A stretch of DNA of 64,000 nucleotides from Morganella sibonii (GTDB lineage: Bacteria > Pseudomonadota > Gammaproteobacteria > Enterobacterales > Enterobacteriaceae), in assembly GCF_040560245.1 (NCBI RefSeq), contig NZ_JAKMWP010000013.1. One strand, 5' to 3'. Made by a program: the position numbers and the translations under genes. Each line of letters opens with the position of its first letter. The first letter of the stretch is position 1. Under the pieces are notes generated by a model that worked only from the letters and a program-made list of their open reading frames with translations, had not been told where the DNA came from and ran no database searches. Of the stretch, positions 1-7,981 are shown one piece after another.

Positions 1-243
1 CTGACGCGACATAGTCTTCGTGGCAGCATGAGCGCGAAAGGCAACTGCTATGACAATGCTTGTGCAGAGAGCTTCTTTCATTCGCTGAAAGTGGAATGCG
101 TCCACGGTGAACGTTTTATTAGCCGGGAAACGATGCGAACAACGGTATTTAATTATATCGAGTGTGATTATAATCGTTGGCGTCGTCACAGTGCTTGTGG
201 CGGTCTCAGCCCGGAACAATTTGAAAACCAGAACCTCGCTTAG
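1..243 (+). CDS. IS3-family transposase OrfB, C-terminal fragment (partial at window edge)
   Basis: The reading frame is open from base 1, so the gene enters from outside the window. The visible protein carries the signature GNCYDNACAESFFHSLK, the region around the last acidic residue (the E of AESFF) of the DDE catalytic triad in IS3-group integrase cores. It continues with the usual C-terminal YNRWRRHSACGGLSPEQFE segment. The stop at 241-243 lies about 30 bases inside the element's end, as is normal for the family. It is the catalytic subunit that moves the element. Whether the whole element is intact cannot be judged. The subgroup is not assigned. Confidence 0.85.
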   Translation: MTRHSLRGSMSAKGNCYDNACAESFFHSLKVECVHGERFISRETMRTTVFNYIECDYNRWRRHSACGGLSPEQFENQNLA

Positions 244-273
244 GACTGTGTCCACTTTTGGAGGGGAAGATCA
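1..273 (+). mobile_element. IS3-family insertion sequence, right end only
   Basis: The left part lies outside the window. The segment contains the C-terminal end of an IS3-type DDE transposase followed 5 bases later by a terminal sequence. Read on the minus strand from position 273, that terminus begins TGATCTTCCCCTCC, with the TGA..TCA tip typical of IS3-family ends. The boundary at 273 is therefore inferred from the terminal repeat. The other end and any target duplication cannot be seen. Confidence 0.75.
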
Positions 274-495
274 GATGTCCCCTTCCGGGAAGATCTCCTG
301 CACGATTTTTTACAATTCAATCCTGAATCGATTATGCACCTGACGGACACCCCTGAACTGCCTGTTCTGCTGACATCCCATATTGCGGAGGCAGATGAGC
401 AGGGCAATCCCCTGATTAAAGAAGTGCGGGTTGAACTCACCACACCCGCTGAATTTTCGCCCGATGATATCCACGGAGGTATGTGTGAACAGTGA
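274..495 (+). pseudogene. 3' remnant of a gene interrupted by the IS element
   Basis: Directly after the IS end an open frame runs for 73 codons to a TGA at 493-495, with no plausible start of its own. It would encode a segment including PELPVLLTSHIAEADEQGNP and ending in DDIHGGMCEQ. I do not recognise the family. Its last bases overlap the start of the TorD-like chaperone gene by 11 bases, the arrangement of translationally coupled operon genes. It was therefore probably the first or an early gene of the molybdoenzyme operon before the insertion. The frame happens to be in phase with the transposase but is separated from it by the transposase stop codon. Confidence 0.6.
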
Positions 496-1171
496 TGACC
501 GGGACCCGGATTATCTGTATGCGCGTCAGTTTGCTTATGACGTTCTGCGCCGTCTGCTGACGGATGAGCCGACAGCGGAACTGCTGGTTTATCTGCGTGA
601 TGAGGGGCTGTCACTGTTTCCGGCAGATGACTCGCTGCCCGCCATGCAGAGTGCGCTCGATGCCATGCGGGATGATCTGAACACCCGCATGCTTAAACAG
701 GGGGCATCTGATTTTGAGGCGCTGCACTGGGACTTTACGCGTCTGTTTATCGGACCGGAATCACCGCCTGCACCGCCGTGGGAGTCAGTCTATGTCTCCC
801 GCGACAAACTGTTGTTTCAGGAGAGCACCCTGAACGTGAAAACCTTTTATCAGCAGCACGGTTTTCACCTGCCGGAAACAGAGTATGAGGCGGCGGATCA
901 CATCGGCTATGAACTGGATTTCCTGTGGAAGCTGAGTGAGCAGGCGTCACAGGAACTTGACCGTGAACAGGCAATATGTGAGCGCATTACCGCACTGCTG
1001 GCGGTTTCATCTGAATTTATGCAGGCACATCTGCTGGCGTTTATCACACCGTTCTGCCGTGAACTGAACAATCACGCAGAAACGGGATTTTATCGTCAGC
1101 TCAGTACGCTTCTGGAAGTCTTTGTCCGGAATGATTATAAAAAAATCAATGAATTAATAAACTTACAATAA
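485..1171 (+). CDS. TorD/DmsD-family redox enzyme maturation chaperone
   Basis: Predicted 228-aa cytoplasmic all-helical chaperone of the TorD/DmsD/NarJ superfamily. These proteins bind the Tat signal peptide and apo-form of a molybdopterin reductase and hold it back from export until the cofactor is in place. The family-type block ETEYEAADHIGYELDFLWKL sits mid-protein. A GTG start at 485 is chosen because GGAGGT lies at 475-480 and because the next upstream ATG (431) would lie deep inside the preceding frame. It overlaps the upstream remnant by 11 bases and precedes the DmsA-like gene by 32 bases. Its client is almost certainly that Tat-dependent reductase. The exact subfamily (DmsD or TorD) is not settled. 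Confidence 0.8.
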   Translation: MNSDDRDPDYLYARQFAYDVLRRLLTDEPTAELLVYLRDEGLSLFPADDSLPAMQSALDAMRDDLNTRMLKQGASDFEALHWDFTRLFIGPESPPAPPWESVYVSRDKLLFQESTLNVKTFYQQHGFHLPETEYEAADHIGYELDFLWKLSEQASQELDREQAICERITALLAVSSEFMQAHLLAFITPFCRELNNHAETGFYRQLSTLLEVFVRNDYKKINELINLQ

Positions 1172-1203
1172 TAATTTAAAAACATGATGATGAGGTAAGA
1201 GCA

Positions 1204-3783
1204 ATGTCAGACAGACAGAAAACCGGCGTAACCCGCCGTTCATTTCTGAAATGGACGTCGGCAGCATCCGCCATGGCGGCACTGCCGCTGAGCAGACAAC
1301 TTCATGCCGCCACCCCGGCACCGGCACAGACCACCCCGGCGGCACCTTCAGCCGCCAAAGGGCAGTGGAAACCTGTCGCCTGCTGGCATAACTGCGGCGG
1401 CCGCTGTGTTAATAAAGCACTGGTGGCTGATGGCGTGGTGATCAGACAAAAAACCGATGATGTGGTGGCCGATTCCCCGGACTTCCCGCAGCAGCGCGGG
1501 TGTCTGCGCGGCCGTTCCCAGCGCAAACAGGTGTTCGGGGCAGATCGCCTGAAATACCCGATGAAACGCAAAAACTGGGCACCGGGCGGCGGGGATAAAA
1601 CCCTGCGCGGCCGCGATCAGTGGGTGCGTATCAGCTGGGATGAGGCGCTGGATATTGTGGCATCCGAAACCAAACGTATCACCGGACAATACGGCAATGA
1701 ATCCCTGTGGGTTACCGGCGGTAACGGTACGGATTTTCAGAGTGTATTCTCTGCCGCAGGTGGTTTTACCGGTGACTGGGGAACAACTTCCTGGGGAGCG
1801 TGGTTTGAAACCCCCGCCCATCTGGGGCTGCTCGAGGGATTCTACACCTTCGGCACCAATGACCGTTTTGATATGCGTAACTCACAGCTGATTGTGATGT
1901 GGGGCGCGAACCCGGCGTGGTCCAGCCCGGGCAGTCCGACTTATAACTACTATCAGGCGAAAAAAGCCGGAGCGCGTTTTATCAGTATCGACCCGAGCTA
2001 TACCGCCACCGCAGAGCTGATGGATGCAGACTGGTATCCGATCAACCCGGGTACAGACCACGCGCTGGCGCTGGGGATCATGCATGCGCTGCTGGAGATG
2101 GACAGCCCGGAAAATCCGCTGATCGATTGGGAATTCCTGCGCCGCTGCACTGTCGGTTTCGATGAAAGCAATATGCCGGCAGGGGCCGATCCGAAGAAAA
2201 ACTTCAAAGATTATCTGCTGGGCACCTGCACCGGCAAACCGACCACCCCGGAATGGGCGGCAGATATCTGCGGTATCTCCGCATCGGATATCCGCTCGCT
2301 GGCACGTCAGATTGGCGGCACACAGCGCGTGGCGTTGTTAACCGGCTGGGCACCGGCGCGTATTCATAACGGTGAGGGATGGGTTCAGGCATTTTCAACA
2401 CTCGGCTTTATGACCGGCCATATGGGCCGCCCGGGCCGCATGACCGGCGCGTGTTGTCACTATGCCGCCGGGAACAACGGCACCCGCCTGTTGATGGCCG
2501 GTGCGAACGGCTTACCGGCAGTGAAAAACCCGGTCAGTCTGAAAATCAACCACAACGAACTGAACCGCGCCCTGCTGGAGAAAAAATTCCGTCAGCGTGG
2601 TGTCGGGGATGTGGATGCCAATATTCAGATGATTTTTCATCCGTTTAACGCCACCTTACAGACCCGTGCCAATATTATGCAGGGGATTGAGGCTTACCGC
2701 AGCGGTGTGGAATTTATCGCGACCGCAGCCTATGTCCCGCATACCTGTGCGAAATATTCGGATGTGATCCTGCCGGTGACAACCGAGTGGGAGCGCGAGG
2801 GTACCATTCTTAACCCGAGTAACCGTGAAGTAATCATTGCTGCGGTGAATGTGACCCCGCCGCTGTATGAAGCGAAAAGCGACCAGTGGATCGCGAAAGA
2901 GCTGGGTAAACGCCTGGGTGTCAATGTGGATGAGATCTTCCCGATCTCTGAAAAGCAGCAGTTCTTCAACAAACTCAACGGTGCAACCATCATTACCGAA
3001 GATGGTGTCACCAAAGCGCCGCTGTTTACCATTACACAGGCGGATATTGATGAGTGGCAGGTGACCGGCACGCCGCAGGAAGGACGTATCACGCTGAATG
3101 AATTCCTGACCAAAGGTAAATATCAGGTGGAGCGCACCGCGGATGATAATTACGGTTATATCGCGTATGAGGACTTTATCCGCGATCCGGCTGCGAATCC
3201 GCGTCCGACACCAAGTGGTAAGTTTGAAATCTACTGTGAAACGCTGACGGAGAAAGCGAAAGAGTGCGGCTGGACTGAATTACCGCCAATCGCCGAATAC
3301 ATCCCGTCTGCGAGCGGTTATGAAGCCAGTTTTAAAGATTTCAGCAAAAAAGAGAAAGGGGATTATCCGTTCCAGGTCTATAACCCGCACTATCTGCGCC
3401 GTTCACACAGTACCCTGGATAACGTGCCGTGGCTGCGCGAGCAGTGGCCGAGCCCTATCTATATTAATGCCTCCGATGCCAAACGTCTGGATATCAAACA
3501 GGGTGAAACAGTTCTGGTGACCAGCCCGCAGGGCAAAATTCTGCGTCCGGCACTGGTGACCCAGACCATGAAACCGGGTGTGGTTGCACTGCCGCACGGC
3601 AGCTGGACCAATGTGGATGAAACCACCGGGATCGATATGGCCGGGGCGGATAACTCCCTGACCATTCAGGTACCGACCGGACTGGGCACCTCCGGGTGGA
3701 ACACGATGCTGTGTAATATCGAAAAATGGCACGGTGAGCAATTAACTGACGATGCGCGTCTGCCGCAGCGGATTATCGGATAA
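1204..3783 (+). CDS. dmsA: DMSO reductase-like molybdopterin oxidoreductase, catalytic subunit (DmsA/YnfE type)
   Basis: 859-aa periplasmic catalytic subunit of a DmsABC-type respiratory reductase that reduces S- or N-oxides with quinol electrons. A twin-arginine signal is visible (TRRSFLKW, Arg11-Arg12), followed by an Ala-rich stretch. The N-terminal 4Fe-4S site follows the DmsA spacing: Cys60, Cys64, Cys68 (CWHNCGGRC) and Cys100 (GCLRGRS). Bis-MGD-binding blocks include VMWGANPAWSSPGSP and GARFISIDP, and a molydopterin dinucleotide-binding C-terminal domain contains LPHGSWTNVDE. It is slightly longer than E. coli DmsA. The operon order chaperone-A-B-C supports the assignment. The true substrate (DMSO, TMAO, methionine sulfoxide or another oxide) cannot be read from the sequence. 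Confidence 0.85.
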   Translation: MSDRQKTGVTRRSFLKWTSAASAMAALPLSRQLHAATPAPAQTTPAAPSAAKGQWKPVACWHNCGGRCVNKALVADGVVIRQKTDDVVADSPDFPQQRGCLRGRSQRKQVFGADRLKYPMKRKNWAPGGGDKTLRGRDQWVRISWDEALDIVASETKRITGQYGNESLWVTGGNGTDFQSVFSAAGGFTGDWGTTSWGAWFETPAHLGLLEGFYTFGTNDRFDMRNSQLIVMWGANPAWSSPGSPTYNYYQAKKAGARFISIDPSYTATAELMDADWYPINPGTDHALALGIMHALLEMDSPENPLIDWEFLRRCTVGFDESNMPAGADPKKNFKDYLLGTCTGKPTTPEWAADICGISASDIRSLARQIGGTQRVALLTGWAPARIHNGEGWVQAFSTLGFMTGHMGRPGRMTGACCHYAAGNNGTRLLMAGANGLPAVKNPVSLKINHNELNRALLEKKFRQRGVGDVDANIQMIFHPFNATLQTRANIMQGIEAYRSGVEFIATAAYVPHTCAKYSDVILPVTTEWEREGTILNPSNREVIIAAVNVTPPLYEAKSDQWIAKELGKRLGVNVDEIFPISEKQQFFNKLNGATIITEDGVTKAPLFTITQADIDEWQVTGTPQEGRITLNEFLTKGKYQVERTADDNYGYIAYEDFIRDPAANPRPTPSGKFEIYCETLTEKAKECGWTELPPIAEYIPSASGYEASFKDFSKKEKGDYPFQVYNPHYLRRSHSTLDNVPWLREQWPSPIYINASDAKRLDIKQGETVLVTSPQGKILRPALVTQTMKPGVVALPHGSWTNVDETTGIDMAGADNSLTIQVPTGLGTSGWNTMLCNIEKWHGEQLTDDARLPQRIIG

Positions 3784-3794
3784 GGGGCACAGAC

Positions 3795-4337
3795 ATGGAT
3801 AAGCAAGTTGGATTTTATATAAATGTCGCCGCCTGCATCGGGTGCAAAACCTGTGTTGTGGCGTGCAAGGATAAGAACGATCTCGAGGTCGGGCGTAACT
3901 TCCGCCGGGTGTACGATATCGAGGCCGGGGAATATCCGCGCCCGCGCCGCTGGCATCTCTCCATTGCCTGTAACCATTGTGATGATCCGCAGTGTGTCAG
4001 TCATTGCCCGACAACCGCGATGCATAAGCGGGAAGAGGACGGGGTGGTACTGGTGGATCATGATAAATGTGTGGGCTGCCGTTACTGTACCTGGGCCTGT
4101 CCGTATGAGGCGCCGCAGTTTGATCCTGCGCTCGGTATGATGACCAAATGTGATACCTGTCTGGATCTGCGGGAGCAGGGCGGCAATCCGATGTGTGTGG
4201 ATTCCTGCCCGATGCGCGCCATTGAGTTTGGTCTTATCAGCGAACTGCGCAAAAAATACGGCACCAATGCCGATATCGGCGGTCTGCCGAGCTCATCCAT
4301 TACCCGGCCGAACCTGGTTGTCGGTACCAAAGGATAA
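3795..4337 (+). CDS. dmsB: DmsB-like iron-sulfur electron transfer subunit
   Basis: 180-aa ferredoxin-type subunit that passes electrons from the membrane anchor to the catalytic subunit. Four Cys-rich binding motifs are visible in the order expected for a four-cluster DmsB/NrfC protein: CIGCKTCVVAC near the N-terminus, CNHCDDPQCVSHCP, CVGCRYCTWACP, and CDTCLDLREQGGNPMCVDSCP. It is somewhat shorter than E. coli DmsB at the C-terminus. It starts 12 bases after dmsA and lies 11 bases before the likely dmsC start. It has no signal peptide of its own, so it is probably exported with DmsA through Tat. Confidence 0.88.
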   Translation: MDKQVGFYINVAACIGCKTCVVACKDKNDLEVGRNFRRVYDIEAGEYPRPRRWHLSIACNHCDDPQCVSHCPTTAMHKREEDGVVLVDHDKCVGCRYCTWACPYEAPQFDPALGMMTKCDTCLDLREQGGNPMCVDSCPMRAIEFGLISELRKKYGTNADIGGLPSSSITRPNLVVGTKG

Positions 4338-4348
4338 GGAGAATGATC

Positions 4349-5203
4349 ATGCATGAACTGCCTCTTGTTATATTCACCTTATTTATGCAGGCTTCGGTCG
4401 GCTGTCTGGTGATCACGTTACTCTGTTACTTCCGCCTGTTCGGCTGTACGGATGCCCGCACCGCGATGAAATGGGTGCGTGTTCCGCTGATCGTCTCATT
4501 CCTGCTGGGCTGTGCCGGTCTGCTGGGTTCCCTGTTCCATATGGGGAATCCGTTCCATATGTTTTATACCATGCTGCACGTTTCCGACTCGTGGATGAGC
4601 CGTGAAGTCTGGGCGACGGCTGTTTATATGGCGCTGCTGTTCTTCAGTGTCGCGCTGCTGCTGTTAAAACAGAAAGTGAACGGCTTCCTGCTGCTGTTAA
4701 GTGCAGTGGCGGGGCTGGTGTATATGTATGTGATGTCCGCGCTGTACGCAAACACCCTGTTTAATCTGTGGGGCGGATTGTTTACCTATACCGGGTTCTT
4801 CGGTTCCGTGCTGCTGACCGGCGGGATGATTGCCGGACTGCTGCTGGTGACTGCACTGGGTTACGCCCGTGAGGATGCGCTGATTCAGCGTGTGGTGAAG
4901 ATTGCGCTTGCGGCGGGCGTGGCGGGATTGCTGCTGATACTGCTGAGTGCGCTGTCACTGACCGGTAATATCGGTGAGCCGATCTATGCCGGAATGACAC
5001 CACGGGTTATGCCGGAAGGGTTGCTGAACCTGCATATCATCCGTGTGGTACTGATCGGACTGGGAATGTTCTTTGCAGGACGTCTGCTGTGTCAGAAACA
5101 TGCACAGGTCACTAACGGTACGCTGATGATGGCACTGGCGGTTATCTGTGTCTTCGCCGGTGAAGCGGTCGGGCGTGTGGTGTTCTTCTCGCTCGGCGGG
5201 TAA
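4349..5203 (+). CDS. dmsC: DmsC-like membrane anchor subunit
   Basis: 284-aa integral inner-membrane protein that anchors the reductase and oxidises menaquinol. It is almost entirely hydrophobic, with about eight membrane segments, beginning MHELPLVIFTLFMQASVGC as DmsC proteins do (HELPL followed by the first helix). An in-frame ATG at 4343 exists, but AAGGA at 4336-4340 is only 2 bases from it and 8 bases from the ATG at 4349, so the latter is preferred. It is the last gene of the operon and is followed by a strong hairpin with a T-run. Confidence 0.85.
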   Translation: MHELPLVIFTLFMQASVGCLVITLLCYFRLFGCTDARTAMKWVRVPLIVSFLLGCAGLLGSLFHMGNPFHMFYTMLHVSDSWMSREVWATAVYMALLFFSVALLLLKQKVNGFLLLLSAVAGLVYMYVMSALYANTLFNLWGGLFTYTGFFGSVLLTGGMIAGLLLVTALGYAREDALIQRVVKIALAAGVAGLLLILLSALSLTGNIGEPIYAGMTPRVMPEGLLNLHIIRVVLIGLGMFFAGRLLCQKHAQVTNGTLMMALAVICVFAGEAVGRVVFFSLGG

Positions 5204-5222
5204 TACGCGGTATGAAACAAAG

Positions 5223-5251
5223 ATCCGGACGCTTTTACGTCCGGATTTTTT
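5223..5251 (+). terminator. Rho-independent terminator of the dms operon
   Basis: A perfect 9-bp stem (ATCCGGACG at 5223-5231 with CGTCCGGAT at 5238-5246) and a 6-base loop run straight into a T-run. It lies about 20 bases past the dmsC stop and touches the end of the convergent macrodomain gene. Confidence 0.85.
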
Positions 5252-5252
5252 A

Positions 5253-6221
5253 TCAGCGGGTGAGGATCACATCCCCTAAAATATTATCTTTCAGCAGGCC
5301 GCCGTTTTTGGCCTGGAACAGCACAAAATCAATATCCCGCGCCTGATAGCGCTCGCGCAGAATAGTGGTGATTTCCTTGATCGCCTTACCCTGCAATAAT
5401 CCGTCAATCATCATCGCCAGCAGCAGAGACTGATCACAGTAGGTCAGCGGATTGAGCGAACCCATCACCCGGTTGAGGTAGTGATCAAAGATTGGCAGCG
5501 GGTTTTCCGGGATCTCGCGGTTCAGTTTGATCTGCACATCGATCACTGTATTAAAATCAATACCGTAGTGTGCGATCCGGTCGCGCAGATCATTGACATA
5601 GCGATCAATATCATCGGAATACAGCGTGCTGATCGTGCCGCTGAAATTAAACAGATTCATGCCGTTCAGGCGCTGTAAAATATAAATGGCAATATAGAGA
5701 TTGTAGCGTGACGGGATCAGCAGGCAGTTATCAATCCACCAGACCAGCACATGATGCGGGCTGATACTGTCATCAATATATTTGACCGGCGGATAGATCA
5801 TAATATCGGTATCTGTTAACTCGCCGAGATGTGTCTGGATCAGATTATCCACCTGACGCCAATCCAGCCCGCCGCTGCCGCAGCCGAGTGCCGGAATAGC
5901 CACGGATTTCAGCCCCTGTTTTTTAATCAGGGCTTTCAGCTCGCGCAGTCCGCTTTCGATAAATTCATAACCGGAAGGGGAGTCCCATTTATCGCGGGTC
6001 GGGAAGTTGATCACTTTCCGGCCGTGTTCGTCCGTAACTGACAGCTGACCGGCGCCTATTTTATTTTCTTTGCATAAAGCTTCATAGGCGTGTGCGTTGA
6101 CCGGATAATCCAGTCTGAACTGATAGGCAATTCCCTTTCCCATGACGCCCTGACAATTAACGGCATTTACCAATGCCTGCGCATCAGATCTCAGTAAATC
6201 ACCCTTGAGGTATTTAATCAT
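5253..6221 (-). CDS. DarG-like macrodomain protein (ADP-ribose binding or hydrolysing)
   Basis: 322-aa protein with an N-terminal macrodomain over roughly the first 150 residues. MIKYLKGDLLRSDAQALVNA, NCQGVMGKGIAYQFR and VAIPALGCGSGGLDW are the characteristic ADP-ribose-binding loops of the DarG/ALC1-like macrodomain branch. The remaining half (from about residue 160) is a helical C-terminal region like that of full-length DarG proteins. DarG removes ADP-ribose that the toxin DarT puts on DNA. No DarT-like gene is adjacent: the gene upstream points the other way and encodes an unrelated deaminase. Base composition resembles the chromosome, unlike the AT-rich neighbour, so the two probably arrived separately. 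It may be a lone antitoxin, an anti-toxin immunity gene or a general ADP-ribose hydrolase. Confidence 0.75.
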   Translation of the reverse strand: MIKYLKGDLLRSDAQALVNAVNCQGVMGKGIAYQFRLDYPVNAHAYEALCKENKIGAGQLSVTDEHGRKVINFPTRDKWDSPSGYEFIESGLRELKALIKKQGLKSVAIPALGCGSGGLDWRQVDNLIQTHLGELTDTDIMIYPPVKYIDDSISPHHVLVWWIDNCLLIPSRYNLYIAIYILQRLNGMNLFNFSGTISTLYSDDIDRYVNDLRDRIAHYGIDFNTVIDVQIKLNREIPENPLPIFDHYLNRVMGSLNPLTYCDQSLLLAMMIDGLLQGKAIKEITTILRERYQARDIDFVLFQAKNGGLLKDNILGDVILTR

Positions 6222-6439
6222 CGTTACAGTCCGTTTTATATTTCAGTCTGCAATATTGTCGCCTGCTATGACGCTGACGGGTATAGGAATTTTCTTGGGT
6301 TTTTATTAAATTAAAAATAATTTTTAAGTATAAATATCTAAAGTTTATTTAATAACAATCTAAGTTTAATTTATTTTGAATATTGATTTTGGTCACGGTA
6401 TTTTATTTTAATTAAATTAATAATTATCGTTTATTAGCT

Positions 6440-6456
6440 GGTTGGTGGGGGTGGGG
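6440..6456 (+). promoter_or_regulatory. G-tract over the ribosome binding site of the dCTP deaminase gene (possible G-quadruplex)
   Basis: Four G-runs occur in 17 bases (GG-TT-GG-T-GGGGG-T-GGGG) inside an otherwise very AT-rich leader, ending 4 bases before the ATG at 6461. The last run occupies the Shine-Dalgarno position. The arrangement fits a two-layer G-quadruplex or a target for a base-pairing RNA. In Vibrio the related avcD toxin is held off by a small RNA (AvcI) encoded just upstream. The 6225-6439 leader here is a candidate location for an equivalent RNA, but I see no clear hairpin-terminator to define one. Confidence 0.45.
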
Positions 6457-6460
6457 TTAC

Positions 6461-7981
6461 ATGGAAATTAATTACGATGGTTTTAATAATTCAGAAGTTG
6501 TAATTGGATTAGTTGGTGCTGTTGGTGTTGATCTTGAACAAGTATTTAGGATTATTGAGAAAAAATTTAATTCATTTAAATATAATTCCGAATTAATAAA
6601 AATATCTTCTGATGTAATTCCCGGTTTTATTGAGTGTGAAAAAGAAGAGGGTAAGTATCAACGAATAAATTACCTTATGAATAAAGGTAATGAGATAAGG
6701 AAGAGTTATCAGGATAATTCAATTCTAGCAAAAGGTTTTGCTTTGCATGTTAATTTAAGAAGGAAGGATGAAAACAAAAAAGATGAATTGATGGAAAGGA
6801 CTGTATGGGTTGTTTCATCATTGAAAACACCAGAGGAAGTAAACGAATTAAGAAAAATATACTCTGATGGATTTTATCTTTTTGGTATATACTCATCAGA
6901 GGAAAGGCGATTCCAAGCATTGACTGAAAATAAGGAAATGGAAGGAAGGCAAGCTGAAGAATTAATAGAGAGGGATAAGGATGAGTCAGATGACTATGGA
7001 CAAAAAACACGAGACACATATCATTTATCTGATTTCTTCATAAACTATGATGGTAATTTTGATAAATTTAGTCATGACATAGGAAGAGTAATAGATTTAT
7101 TATTTGGTCACCCTTACATAACACCTACGTTTGATGAATATGCTATGTACATGGCATTTTCAGCCGCTTTACGCTCAGGCGATCTATCCAGACAGGTTGG
7201 TGCTGTAGTAACAAAAGATCAGCAGATAATGTCTACAGGTGCTAACGATGTTCCCAGAAGTGGTGGTGGACTCTATTGGCCTCATTATGATGAAAAAAAT
7301 CTTGAAATAATTGATGTTGAAGACGGTCGTGATTACAAAAAAAAATTCGACTCTAATAAGAAAGAGCAAAAAGAAATTATTGATGGGGTAATTAATTCCT
7401 TGAAGAAGGAAAGTAATGTTAAATTTAATAAAAAACAAATTGAAGAAATAGAGTTTAAATTAAAAAAATCAAGAATAAAGGATATAACGGAGTATGGTAG
7501 AGTTGTTCATGCAGAAATGGAAGCCATCCTTTCATGTGCCAGGAATTATGTTTCAACAAAAGGTTCGGAGTTATATTGTACAACATTTCCTTGTCATAAC
7601 TGTGCGAAGCATATAATAGCATCAGGCATAAAGCGAGTTACCTATATTGAACCATATCCAAAAAGTAAAGCAACTAAGTTTCATAGTGATTCAATTATCC
7701 TTAGTGATTCTGATAACAATAATGAAGATGATGAAAAAGAAAAAATAGAAAAAGTGATTTTTGAGCCATTTGTTGGTGTTGGCCCAAAATCATTCTTAAA
7801 GTTATTTTCTATTAGTTTGGGAGGCGGGAATACAATAAAAAGGAAAGATGCTGATGGAAATATTGTGGATTTTAATCCGAAGAGTGCTAAACTAAAAACA
7901 GTGATGTTACCTTCATCGTATATTGAACGTGAACGTTATGCAGCATCACAACTATTTGATAAAAAGAGAAAAATAGAATGA
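6461..7981 (+). CDS. avcD: AvcD-type anti-phage dCTP/dCMP deaminase
   Basis: 506-aa two-domain defence protein. The N-terminal half is a P-loop-kinase-like domain beginning EVVIGLVGAVGVDLEQVF, a glycine-rich loop followed by DL instead of the classical GKT/S, as I recall for this family. The C-terminal half is a zinc-dependent deoxycytidylate deaminase. His350 and Glu352 of HAEMEA with Cys378 and Cys381 of PCHNCAKHI form the zinc/catalytic site, and RQVGAVV and YIEPYPKSKA are further dCMP-deaminase blocks. Known members convert dCTP/dCMP to dUTP/dUMP on phage infection and starve replication. The gene is strikingly AT-rich compared with both flanks, a sign of transfer, and overlaps the next small gene by 4 bases. 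Confidence 0.85.
   Translation: MEINYDGFNNSEVVIGLVGAVGVDLEQVFRIIEKKFNSFKYNSELIKISSDVIPGFIECEKEEGKYQRINYLMNKGNEIRKSYQDNSILAKGFALHVNLRRKDENKKDELMERTVWVVSSLKTPEEVNELRKIYSDGFYLFGIYSSEERRFQALTENKEMEGRQAEELIERDKDESDDYGQKTRDTYHLSDFFINYDGNFDKFSHDIGRVIDLLFGHPYITPTFDEYAMYMAFSAALRSGDLSRQVGAVVTKDQQIMSTGANDVPRSGGGLYWPHYDEKNLEIIDVEDGRDYKKKFDSNKKEQKEIIDGVINSLKKESNVKFNKKQIEEIEFKLKKSRIKDITEYGRVVHAEMEAILSCARNYVSTKGSELYCTTFPCHNCAKHIIASGIKRVTYIEPYPKSKATKFHSDSIILSDSDNNNEDDEKEKIEKVIFEPFVGVGPKSFLKLFSISLGGGNTIKRKDADGNIVDFNPKSAKLKTVMLPSSYIERERYAASQLFDKKRKIE

Noticed and set aside
485..5203. Nitrate or formate enzyme instead of a DmsABC-type reductase
   Set aside because: The Tat signal, Cys spacing C-x3-C-x3-C, four-cluster B subunit and DmsC-like anchor together fit the DMSO reductase branch better.
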